Source of the DNA: Chromera velia
Taxonomy: Eukaryota; Sar; Chromeraceae
Direction of reading: 5' to 3'
Length of the DNA stretch: 15,707 nucleotides
Assembly (NCBI GenBank): GCA_018398765.1
Contig: JAHBMJ010002817.1
Span: forward strand, 1 to 15,707
Made by a program: the position numbers and the translations under genes. Under the pieces are notes generated by a model that was given only the letters and a program-made list of their open reading frames with translations, did not search any database and was not told the origin of the DNA. Below, in pieces: positions 1 to 10,900 of the stretch (its first letter is position 1; each line of letters opens with the position of its first letter).

Positions 1-663
1 GCTGGAGCGGTTCAGGTCGATCCCTAGTGACAGACTCGATCGATGTCAGGAGCATGGAGCTTTCTTGCGATTCAGCGATCGATCTGATTTCATAGTAGTC
101 TTCCAGAAAGTCTTTCAGAAGTCTTTCATGTGATTTCGATCGAAATGCGACAGGCCAAAATCTGTATAGTACAGGACGTTAACGTCCCGTCTCTTTTCTT
201 GTTGATCCTTAAAAAGGCAGATAACAAAGATTGAACCTATGATTTTCTGTTTGTTAATGTTGTATGTTAACCACTAAGTCATGAACGTAAGCGACACACA
301 CCATTCTCTTTTACTTAGCACTATTTTTGATTAAGTTAATTTATTTAATTCTCATTTTCTTTCTAGTCACGCTTTGATAGCGCATAGCAATCTCTCTAGC
401 CTCACCATTTATGAATAAAGTGAAACATATATATGCATACTTTAATGGTTGAATATACTTTAATCAGTAATGTCCCTCCAATGTTACTATATGTTTAAAA
501 AAAATTATATAATCTATATTATATCATTTTTAATTTATATGTACTAAATAATCAGTCTGACTTGGAGTTTAACTTTAATTGAATACCAGGTTTAAAGATG
601 TTTAAAGTGAAAGCGTTCGTCAACCAAGTACAATACTGTTTACCTTTTAGTTTAATAGTTTTT
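1..663. other. AT-rich 3' flank and intergenic DNA
   Basis: No reading frame of note. From about 190 to 660 the sequence is much richer in A and T than the rest of the window, with runs such as those at 500-540. Positions 1-185 have ordinary composition and carry several GATC-containing palindromes (36-44, 75-84, 134-145) and one perfect 14-bp palindrome, GGACGTTAACGTCC, near 174-187. No tRNA or transposon end was recognised. Confidence 0.5.
340..345 (-). promoter_or_regulatory. Possible AATAAA polyadenylation word
   Basis: Minus-strand AATAAA lies about 320 nt beyond the stop codon of the RE/RS-rich gene, within the AT-rich flank. Such words are frequent by chance in AT-rich DNA, and protists often do not use this signal, so this is only a candidate. 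Confidence 0.15.
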
Positions 664-3600
664 TCATCCAAAATCATCATGAGTGTCAAATTGCAACATC
701 TTTTTTACCAACTTTAAAGACTTTTTTGTCTTCCCGCTCTTTTGCTCCTCACCATTTCCCAGGAGACGGGCATCGTACTGAGCATCCTCCGGGGACCCCC
801 CCCGGCTTCGACTGCTCTGCCTGCCTGCATAACTTTGATGGCGCCTTTGCCGTCCGGCTCCAGTGGCTGCCGTGAACTCTTCCCCAAACACCCCTGACAT
901 CAAGACAGCCTCCTCAGGATCACCCCTGGCAGAGGGAAGCTCTGCCTGTCGACTCCGGCTGCGACTGCCAGACAGAGCAGCTCCAAACAAATTCTCTGGG
1001 GGGGGGGCCCTCTCTCTTTCTCTCTCATTTGTTGCTCTTGTGACATCGTTTTCGTCGTGCCGTGATGAACTTCTGCGGCTTCTGGACCTTCTTCTCTCCT
1101 CGCCGGCATTGCTCTCACGGTGCCGGGAGGACCTGCGAGAATGACTGTGTGGTGCCGCTGTGTGGCCTTCTCTTGGACTCTCTTCCTCTCTCTCTCGGTG
1201 CCTGTGACTGTGACCTCGACTCTCTCTTTCTTTTTCCTTTTCATTTTGTTTCCCTCTGTGCCTCAACATAGAGGGAAGTCCTGAAGCCTCTCCGGAAAGC
1301 AGAGAGCTTGCCAAACTCAAACGGCCAGACTCAGGAACACCCATCGAATCGGGTCCCTTCTCCCCCCTTCTACTGATTACCTTGATGGGCTTTTTTCTCT
1401 TCTGGTGTTCATCTTCACCCTGACCTGGCTTTCTTGAAGCATCTCCTCCAACGGCTTTCTTGAACTCTTCCCCTAGTGTTCCCATTGCAATCACACGAGC
1501 CGCACTTTCCCTCTTTCCCTTTTCCCTTGACTCTTCATGCGCATTCTTTTTCTCCAAAATCTCCAGAAACGCCGTGCGTGGCGTCTCCTCGTCCCCCTTC
1601 TTCTTGCCATCCCCCCGGTGCTTGTGCCGACGTCTCCTTCGTGCTTCCCCCGAATCAGAAGGAGGAGGGGAGGGGTGATCCTCAGCAGGCACAGAGGGAG
1701 CCTCGTCTTCATTGCCCCCGTCCCCCTCGTCCCATTCTTCGTCTGCTGTAGCGACTGCTGTAACCTCACCCCTTCCACGATCCTTTTCTCTCTCTCTGTC
1801 TTTCCTCTTTCTTCTCTCCCTCTCCTTTTCCCTTTCCCTGTAATGTCGCTCCCCTCGTTCCCCCCCCCTCTCCCTGTCTCTTTCCCTTTCTCTATCCTTA
1901 TCCCGTCCGCTTCGAGACTTCCGATTCCCCCCCGACTTCTTTTCTGACTTCTCCTCTCCTCCACCGCCTCCACCACCCCCGGTAAGAGCCGACGAGACAC
2001 GGTTGATCATCATTGTAAAGCTGTCTTCTCCTTGTTCCCCTGCCTTCTTCTGTGCTGCCTGTCCGTCTGCCTCCTCGTCAGATGCAGGCCAGTCATCCTC
2101 ATCACCTTCTTCCGCATTTGCAACCATCGACATGGCAGGACCCCCTGCAGATCCATTCTTGGAACTTGCAGTAGACTTAGGGGGGGGTCCAGGAGGGGGG
2201 GGGGGAATCCATCCATCGTCATCTTCTTCGTCTTCCTCGTCCTCATCTGCTTCATCCTCATCCCCGTCTGCCCCACCCCCCGTTTTGTATGAAGTTGCAG
2301 CCGAACTCTTCTGATCTGCATTCTCGGAGCGCTTCGTGAGAGCAGAAAAGAAACCTCCCACCCCTGTGGCTGCAGCAGAAGCCACGGCAGCGCCGTAAGT
2401 GCCTGCTTGAGCTGCAGCCGCTCCGGCGTGCGCCGCTGCTGACGCACCCTGCTCTGCAAACTGTCCCCCCATCTTGCGAGCTTCCGCGTATCCACTCGCA
2501 ATCTTCGTCTGTGCTCCATCAACATCCAAAGTCACACCATAGGAGGCAGCAAATTCGGAGAGACCATCTACCAGTCCCCTTGTTTGAGATTTGTTCTTTG
2601 CCTGACGGCTCTGCAATCTCTTCAAATCCTCTTTATACCTTTTTTGATCATCCAAAAACTCCTTTCTTCTCTCAAACCAATCTTGCCATAATCCATCTGG
2701 ACCCTGGAAAGCAATCAAAGGACAAGCGTCGTCCTCCCATCCCTCTCGGATCTCAAAGATGGGACCGAAAAGTTCTTCAACAGGCTTGAAGGCAGGCACT
2801 GAGGAGGCTGTCTTTGCGTGCTGCTCTGCGGCCTTCTGGAGACGCTCAAAAACCACAAATGCGGGATCATCAACTCCCTCCTCTTCACCTTCCTTGGCCC
2901 CTCCCTCAGATGCCTTCTTGGACTGCACATGCAGAGGGAGTACGGAAAGAAACGAAGGAATGAGGGGAAATACTTCAAATGCCAACAGCATCGAAAAGCG
3001 AGGAACACGATGATAACTGTTGATGCACCTGAGAATCTCTCGAAGAAAGAGGGAAAAGAGAGAGAGAAGCGAAAGCTGAAAGAGGGACAGACACAAGACT
3101 GCAGGGTCGCCACACGTGCATCAGATCGAAATCGACATCTCTTCTTTTAGTTCCTCCCATCCTTAATTTTTCACTCTTTTGTTTTCGTCTTTTTCCCGCA
3201 CAAATCTTCCCAGGGGCCTTCTCTTTCCTTTCCACATCGCCTTCTCCGCTGCTGACCCGTTCATTTGCGACAGCAACCGCGAGGGTCGGTCCGGGGCTGG
3301 CCATTTGAAACGAACCTCCCACTGGAACCGCATGTGTGGGGCCCGGACTCGCCAACTGAAAGGAAACTCCAGCAGCCATAGCGCGGTTTACCACCATGGG
3401 CTGTTCTTGTGCCTCTTCATCCGATGGGAAGATCAGCACGTAAACCTGTTTCTTGCTCTCTTCGCTTGCCTCTACTGCGACTGCCTCTCCTTCCCCCTCC
3501 TCTCCTTCGGCCTGTGCCTCCTTTGGAGCAAACCGAAGAGCAAGAAATCTGTCAGTTCTCGTACTGCAGGAAAGTATTTATCGAGGAAAGAAATCGGGAC

Positions 3601-4398
3601 GGAAAGAAAACCAATACCTCATTTCCCGAGAGGCAAAAAGAGGACTGAGAAAAGCACGCTGGTGAAACAAAAGACTGAAGACATGAAAAAGCCCGATTAA
3701 AACCAGAATTCCATTTCAAGGAGAAAGTATCAACAGAACAGAAAGGCCCAGGATCAACACGAGAGCAGTATCACCTCTCTTCTGCGTCCCTGTGCATGAA
3801 GCAAAGTCATACCAATGACCCATTCTCACGTCTGAAGGATCGCCATCCTACCGACCGACCCTGATGCTTCTCCCAGGCTCGTCTCGATTGCGGGTTTCCA
3901 CTCCTCCCACTCCTTCTCCGTCAGGTCTGCAGGAGAGAACGTCAGATTCCTCACAACGCACTTGACGGCATTCCAAGGGGCCTCCCCCTTCGTTCCCAGT
4001 CTCTCACAAATTTCGTCCAGGGGGGCGGTCTCAAACTCTTTCGGAGGTTTGACCTCTTTCCCTGTTCCGAGGTCCTCTGAGATACCTGCACGCACCCATT
4101 AACGGAAATGGATTGAAAGAAGAATCTTTGTGTGAGGGATAGAGAGAGAGTAGGAGCCTTTAGAGTGGAAGGAAGTCTTAAGCCAGAAAAGCAGGAGAAA
4201 GAAAGCTAGGAACAGGCAAAACAAGACAAACGAGCCCATGGAGAGAAAGACAGACAAACCTGAGGAGGATGAATCAGGATCTTCGTCTGACATCCCGTCG
4301 TCCACATCGTCCAGAAGGGCTCCCCACGCGCACCGAGGCTTTTCATCTTCCCTCAGCTTCAAAAGGGCAGAAATGTCGCCCGCGACGTTCTCTTTCTC
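664..4398 (-). CDS. Unrecognised acidic, RE/RS-rich protein (start unresolved)
   Basis: Four exons join in phase: 4398-4260 (acceptor GCGTGCAG), 4085-3830 (donor AC|GTGAGA), 3563-3116 (donor CAC|GTGTGG; GAACGG|GTCAGC is an in-phase alternative) and 2922-664 (TGA at 666-664), about 1050 residues. First part: acidic (DDVDDGMSDEDPDSSSS), then a possible folded stretch (APWNAVKCVVRNLTF, KEWEEWKPAIE). Third exon: DRFLALRF, KKQVYVLIFPSDEEA, then two copies of an SFQ-ASPGPT motif. Last exon: helical PAFVVFERLQKAAEQ, GLWQDWFERRKEFLDDQ, an Ala-rich stretch, an Asp/Glu run (about 2206-2271), PPPPPGPPP (about 2177-2206), a Gly run (about 1960-1983), RE/RD repeats (about 1777-1920), RS tracts (about 1075-1160) and a basic C-terminus ending QFDTHDDFG. 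I do not recognise a family. RE/RS tracts occur in nuclear RNA-binding proteins, but no RNA-binding domain is visible. Confidence 0.65.
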
Positions 4399-4916
4399 CT
4401 GCACGCAACACACCAGGAGAAAATTTTTGTCCACAAGAAAATGCACGTTTGGCTTATGACGCTGTCTTCCCTTGCAAGCTTCCTGTTCAAGTACCCTCAC
4501 ACGAGTTCTCGCACTCGATCAGAAGCTTTCGTTCGTGCAGGACCGGGGAAGGCCAAGTGAAATAGAAAGCACAAAAAAAAGAAACAAGAGAACGGATACC
4601 AAAGAAAAATAACGAAACAAGATTCAATGAAACTAGAGCATTCTCCACCCTCTCTTTGCTTTGGTGTGTTAGTACGGTAAGGAAAGGGAGTAATTCAGGA
4701 TCAGCCCGCATTACAGTACCCAGCCAGGAATGCGTCTTCTTCCGTGAATATTTTTTCAGCTTGCTTCCCTTTCGCTTTTCCGAGAGGCACGGGACCAAAG
4801 TTCCAGATCAATAACGAGAAAAAGAGTCGGAGCGTGAACAGACGTCTTTTGGCAGAACGACAGAGTGGCTGCACTTTTTGAATCTGGACGCGACACGATG
4901 ATACCTCGGAGTGAGT
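4399..4916 (-). other. Gap between the two genes; candidate 5' exon(s) of the downstream gene
   Basis: 518 nt without a secure exon. A minus-strand ATG at 4711-4709 opens MRADPELLPFLTVLTHQSKER, with a possible phase-0 donor AGG|GTGGAG after 4649 that would join in phase to the exon at 4398. A second open piece (VLHERKLLIECENS, about 4495-4550) ends at a good GTGAGG donor but in the wrong phase. A TACTAAC branch-point-like word lies near 4665-4671. The core promoter of the downstream gene is probably between 4712 and 4916; I see no TATA box there. Confidence 0.35.
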
Positions 4917-7900
4917 TCAGCTCTCCCTCCGCCTGACCTCCTTTTTGCGAATCTGCACGTCGCTGATCTCATCTGTTGTTAGTCTCGTCATTTGTGCCAC
5001 GTAGACGTACACGGAGACAACACCACCAGGCAGCGCGCTGACACGAATCGTGAGAGCGAGCTGCATGTTCCCCTCGTCCGTTTCAAGGAACGGGAACTCT
5101 TCCAGAAGTGCGTGACCGATTGTGTGAGGGTCAACCTGCGAACAAAAAAGAGAAGGTCGAACGTAAGAAAGGAGAAAGACGAGCACCAGTCAGGTCGATG
5201 AGAAGAAAGCAGAAGATAGAAGTTACTGCATGGACAGATCGTTTTTACGCACGCTCCCAGCGGAAGGAAGTCTACGCTCGCACTCGCGCGCATACACACA
5301 GACGCGCGCGGCACGCGCGCGCACACAGACACAGAGAGAGAGAGAGAGAGAAAGAGAGGGGGAGAGAGAGAGGGAGAGAGAGAGAGAGAGAGAGAGAGAA
5401 GAAATAGCAACTAACCTGGTTGAAGTGGACGGGAGCCCCTCGAAATCTGTTTTCGAAGGCGCACGCAGAGGAGAATACGTAAACAACAAGGAGGGGATAG
5501 AGAGAGGGATTACTGTAAAGGTGCTTGATCCTTTTTTGATGGGCTCAGAACGACTTCTCACTTTTCTTTTTCGATGATCTTCCAATTGAGCAAAGCCTCA
5601 TATGAATAGAAGCTTTGAGCACATCCAAACCAACTCCTTTTTGCATCGGGCAGAAACAGGGAAACATGTGCAGCACGTATTTCTGGAATTTGAAAGCCGC
5701 AACTGTGGAGAGAGACAATACAGATGCAGCTCACTTCCACAGCCGCCCACGCACCCACCTATGATTGTCGGGCACATTTTTGTACAGGACTTTCCTCCAG
5801 TCCGTCAGTTGGTCCCGGTAGTCAGCCTGAAGGAAAAGGAGGAAGCAGGCAAGCAGGAAAAGGGCGAGAACTTTATCAAGACAAAACGCCGATACCCAAG
5901 AAAAAACATCAAATGACAGACCGAAAGGACAGGCAGCAGAAAAATGTTCGTCAGACTTGCCACTGACCTTTAAAATGATTGGCTTCTCCAGGTCTTGGCC
6001 CGTCTTTTTTTTCAACTTTTCCATTTTTTGCATCGCCTTCTTTTCTTGCCTCGTCATTTCTTCTTCTGTTTTCACTCTCGGTTTGCTCTCCGGAGCAGTC
6101 TCGTACTTCTCCAGAAGCTCCAGACCCCTGCATACAGACAAGGAGGGAAAGCCAATACGCGTCCGGTGAGGCACCCCCCCGCAGAATACGGTTGCCGTAT
6201 TTTTGCTTTAGCATTGATTTTCTCAAACCCGCTCTTCATCCTACAGGAGAGACAAGGTGGCACTTGCTTGTGTCAATAAACCCAACAGCATGGCGCACAG
6301 CTGTTTGTCCAGCCGCCGGGGCACGCGAATGCCTGAAGTCAGAACAGACGCAGAAGCTCTCACCGACTTCTCAACAGCGTTTGCCGATCAACAAACATCC
6401 AGATGGAAGCAAGATTCATTGCAATTTCAAGGATTCACTCACAAATCAAGCCACGCAAGGAAGACAGCGTCTCTGTGCCAGTTTGTGGCCTTGTTCTTGT
6501 TCCTGCGTATGTCTTGAATGAAGAACTGGAGACGGTCCGAGAGCATCTCCTGGGTCTGCTTGGCCCACTGCTCGGAGAAGGCAGGTCCGATGTTCTTCTG
6601 GGCGTAGAAGGGGGAGAAGACGATGGACTGCTCAGTGAAGGGCTGCCAGAGATTCTGCACAGAAGGAGAGAAGGAGAGAGACAGAGAGAGAGGGAGTGCG
6701 TACTTTCGATCCGGAGAGCTCAGGAGGGAATTGAATGACGCACGCAGAGAAGGAGGCAGACAGACATACAGCGAGAGAGACTGCACGTCGACAGAGGAAC
6801 GGGCTGTCAGACAGACAGACGGACAGACGGACAGAGAAGGAACAAATAGAAACCCAAGAGCCAACAATCAGAATACAGACAGCCAGAAAGACAGGACAGT
6901 AGGCAACAGTCCAAGTGTCTGGAAGCACGCAAGGCAGAAAGAAGAAAGAAAGAAAAAGTTCTTGCTTCACAGATTACTTCTAGAAATCTCCGTTGCATGT
7001 CACTGCCCAATCTTACAACGGGTCCCTGTACTGAATGAAAGTGCGCAATTCGGCTTACCGGGTCGTGGAGGTCGTAGAAAATTCGTGCAGGGTCTCTGAG
7101 TGTTTGAACGTTCGCCCAGACGTTTGTTCTATTGAAGATCAAGTCGATTGATTTGTAGGGCAGGGTCACGTTGAGAGGCTCCGGTTCAGCTCTCCCACTG
7201 AGACGACAAACGGAAACAACAAAAGATATTCGGAACGAATGTCCTAGTGTGGGGTGAAAGGGACACATACCGTTCGTCGCAGATTGCATGCAGACTAAGT
7301 AGCGGGTCAGAAACACAAGAAAGCATGTCACGAAGAGTTTTTTCGGGTCAAGTGAGCATTGCTCCGCTTTCGGTTGCCTTTTTTTGTGCGCTAGAGAATC
7401 CCGCTGAAATTGAAAAGGTTTTCACATCAAGTGGTAGCTTAGAATGTCATTCTCCGCCTGCCTCTGTGCATCGGCCTGTGTCTGTGTATTTGTGTGCAAA
7501 GGAAAAGACTGACTCGACAACTTCCTTGATGTCGAAGGATTTCATGGTGGACCCTCTCTGTGCCCACATTGCCTTCTTCTTCTTCTCTGTACCCCCTCCG
7601 AGGATCGAAAATCTGGCCCCAGAAGGTTTCTGTTCCTTGTCACCTGAACCTTTGCTCCTTCGGCTGCTCTGGCTTCTTCTACTGCTCTGACTCCTCTTGC
7701 TGCTGCTTCCACTGCTGGACGTCCGAGACGATTCATCCACAGAGGCCTCTTGTGGTGCGGGCTGAGGGACCTCCTTTGGGGGTGTGCGAATCGAAGTGCA
7801 CTGTCTCGGTGTGTTGGACAGGGGGTTTGTGTTCGAGTCCTCCTTCTCGTCTGTGTTGGACATCACGCCTGCTCCACTGGGCTTCCTTGAGTTAGACCCT

Positions 7901-10900
7901 TCAGAAGTCCCGTCTTGGTTCTGTTGGGCATCTGTAATTTTCAAGGAGCAAGAGGCGACAGTCAACTTATTCTGTTCAGCGTTTCCTGCCACGCTTGAAA
8001 ATGAATGGGCATTCTCATGAAGAGCAAATAAGAAAGAAAATAATGAGAGGTCCGTCAAAGCAAATTCAAATAATCAACGACACGCATTCTTTATGCTCCG
8101 AATCCCCTTTCCACCTTCCTTTTGACTGGCTAACTGACTCATTGACTGGCTGATTCAGTGACAGACTGACTGACTGATTCACTGACTGACAAAAAAAGTT
8201 GACTTTGTCAGGTTGCTTGGCATTTTCAACGCACACAGCCTGCTATCCCTCTTTCAAGTATTTGACAGGACCCAGAGACGTATCCCATCTTGTAGAATGC
8301 AAAACTGTTTACATCAATACACGCTTTCTCGACTTTTATCAAAGCGATAATGCGAAGAGCTCCCTGACTTTTTCCTCCTCCAACTCCGAACATTCCCCTG
8401 AAGGTGGAACGTCTGTGAGAGTGCCTTCTGCTGCTGGACCCTGCAGGAGTCCCATCCTCGGCTGCAGGCGGGGGGAGAGGGGGAGACAACAAAGAGTCGA
8501 ATTGGGTCGATCAGTCGGACAAGGACGCGTGTCAGAGCATTTCGACACTTTCCCCCCTGTGAAGGAGGAATGAAGGAGGTACAGCAAGAGACAATTATGC
8601 CTGTGTGTATGTATGTATGTATCTGTTTACGCATCTACGTACGCATTCATCGAGGGCTTCCAGAGTCTCTTCATTCAGCACAAACAATTCAACAGGAGCC
8701 CAACCGAAATTCTCACAATGTTTAGGAGAGAAAGGGGGGAGAAAGAACCTCGCTGTGACAGTCGAGAAAAGAAGTGACCAGAAGACACTGCGGGAATGTG
8801 CCAAGCATTCAAAGGCCCCACTCGAGATAAGAGGAGCTTGATTTAAAGCGGCGTGTGATGGAACTACGCTCAGTCCTTGGAGAGACATGCAAGCATGCAA
8901 GCCATACAAAAGTGCACGGATACTTGAGTGTGAAAGAAACAAAACCGTCCATTCGAGAGAGAAGTGAGGAGAGCGGAACAGCGCGTTGTGATTCCGACAA
9001 ATCCCAGAAGCCGACCTATCGTGGGGAGTTCCAGTTCATTTCCGGGAGGAAGAAGGAGAGTCGACTTTCGGTTAGTTTTCCTCTGAACGCACGCACGCAC
9101 GCACGCACACACGCACACGTCTGACCTCCATAAAGCTGGCTCTCTGCCTGCCTATTTATGCTCCGCAGCTACAGGCGCACACACGCACAAGCGCTGGAAA
9201 AAACAACAATAGGATGCACAAGCAGCAAAATTTGACAAGATTGCTGACCGACACTCGCCAAAAATGCGCCGTTTCATGATATAATACAGTAAAAGCAACC
9301 TCAACCACAGACAGTGCGAAGCTACGCACAGCCGAACACTCAATCTGATTGAACAATGTGCAAAGGGCAAACAGACACGGACAAATGTCTTTGTGTCGTG
9401 AATCTTACACAGTGAGACAAAAAGCATCGAACAGTCAACAAAAAGCCGGTCGGTACACAGAGCTGTGAAGAAAAAAGGCGGAGAGAAAGTACAACAACTT
9501 GGTGTCGATTTGGCTGACTGACCCTCGTGACGTTCGACCTCCTTGAACGGAATGCGAAGCTCTTGCGTCCTCCTTTCTTCTCTTCCGGGGATCCTTTCGT
9601 GAAAGTTCTGCGATTAGAGGGAGAGCCAAAGAAAAGAAAGGACACAAGAGAAAAAAGGAGTCCGTCTTGCCCCCAAGAGAAAGCGAGAGACCTGGAACCA
9701 CGACAACGAGAAAGCTGCCCCCTGAAGCAATGTCTCAAAACTGTCCGCATTCAGAAGGTGGTTCTGACAGCGATACTTCGCGTCAAGCAGAAAAGGTTCG
9801 TGCTTACCTGATGTGTCTTCTCTATTTTATATGTTCGGCCTCTGATCCGTCTACGTAGCCAGATACATTGATCCTGTACCGCACCCTGGACTGACTGACG
9901 CTCTAAATTTGTTGAAGTCTCTGAATCTGTCGAGGACCCCGCTCGGCGGTTTCAACTGGAAGCGCTCCCCGTTGGTGGGCTCCCAAAACCTGTTGAGATA
10001 TTTTTGTACTGGTAATCAGATTGAGAGGGCTTCTGGAGGCAGAAAAGAGGAAGAGACTCTTGGAAAATTTGATACACACCAAAAAAAAAACGAAGGAGGA
10101 GAGAGCTGAGGGAACGAAAAAATAGAGAAGAAAGTGAGTTCCGACTCCACCAAGAAGAGAAGTGAAGGTTTGTATCTTCTTTCAAGGGAAAAGAGAGAGA
10201 AAGCGAGGAGACACGAACGGAGCACCTTTCAACATACAATGCCCATTCGCTTCTGTTATTATGCCTGTGCGGGCTTTTGGAATCGTGTCTGCATATCTGT
10301 TTGTTGCGCACACCGTCTCTTTCTTGCATGAACTCGCTTTAGGTCGATTGAACTCACATGATTTCCTGTGAGGCGCTGCAGATGGTGCAGACCCAGACGT
10401 GCTTCTTGCGAGACCAGAGGCTCCCGAGGCAGACAAAGACAAGCTTCTGGGAATTCTCCAGTCCCAACAAAAGCGAGGCCAGAAGAAGCGCATGGTCGAC
10501 TGGACGTCCTTTCCTCAGCGAAACAAAAAAATCAGGAGACAACCAGAGGTTTTCGTCCTTGGTGGGAACATCAAAAGGGATACATCTGACAAAATGGAAG
10601 ATTGCCGTCTCTGTTTGCAGCACTTTTGGTGGCTTCATCAGGGATAGATACAGAGGCAGGAAGTGTTCTCGCCTCCTCTGATCCCCCATCATCACCTCAG
10701 AGAATCTCGAGGGCGGGCCCTGCCTGCTGAACGGAACACGCACCGCACCGTCCCAGCTCGTCTGCGTGCACACGTTCATAGTCAATTAGGCAGCCTGTCA
10801 GTCAGTCAAGTTACACAAAGCGCAATAAGCAGAAGAGCACTCGCTTGAGACCTCGCCTCTTTCAACCCTCTTGTCTGAGTATAAAACGGAGGCTGTCAAA

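Larger units (their letters stand above)
4917..6127 (-). other. C-terminal domain of the CC2D2A-like protein
   Basis: Exon 6127-5968 continues the helix after the TGL domain (GLELLEKYE) and then adds a Lys/Glu-rich coiled stretch (RQEKKAMQKMEKLKKK). Exon 5826-5759 (WRKVLYKNVPDNH), a 31-nt exon 5446-5416 and exon 5135-4917 then build the family's end domain: HRFRGAPVHFNQ, FPFLETDEGNMQLALTIRV, GGVVSVYVYVAQM. This matches the human pattern RFSGFPLHMPY, VPNVEFALAVYI, VLSVWIYVASL. The tail after VAQM is about 25 residues of charged sequence ending in TGA at 4919-4917. Confidence 0.8.
7514..9607 (-). other. Insert of about 280 residues inside the TGL domain
   Basis: Exons 9607-9523, 8752-8643, 8556-8334 and 7931-7514 lie between the TGL strand FWEPTNGERF and the strand LPYKSIDLIFN, which are close together in human CC2D2A. 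The first two give possibly folded sequence (ELRIPFKEVERH; FGWAPVELFVLNEETLEAL). The third is poorly supported and could be read in other frames. The fourth is strongly hydrophilic, rich in Ser, Gln, Lys and Arg, with two tandem RSQSSR units, and is probably disordered. Phases 0, 1, 0, 1, 2 join correctly. Confidence 0.55.

Noticed and set aside
1-60. GGTTCAGGTCGATCC as the T-arm of a tRNA
   Set aside because: No matching acceptor stem, D-arm or anticodon arm could be found around it.
1537-2314. Several plus-strand open frames rich in Pro, Ser and Leu
   Set aside because: They are shadows of the charged last exon of the RE/RS-rich gene.
3179-3700. Plus-strand open frame of 173 codons
   Set aside because: It overlaps minus-strand exon 3563-3116, which has a silent-change repeat showing the true frame. 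The plus reading has no recognisable features.
5558-5758. Open stretch with acceptor CTCTCCACAG at 5701 as a coding exon (CGFQIPEIRAA and onward)
   Set aside because: It does not match the family at this point, while the 31-nt exon 5446-5416 does, in phase.
5979-6521. Plus-strand open frame of 180 codons
   Set aside because: It is antisense to well-supported exons 6127-5968 and 6654-6443, with low-complexity Ser/Phe/Leu sequence typical of a complement of Lys/Glu codons.
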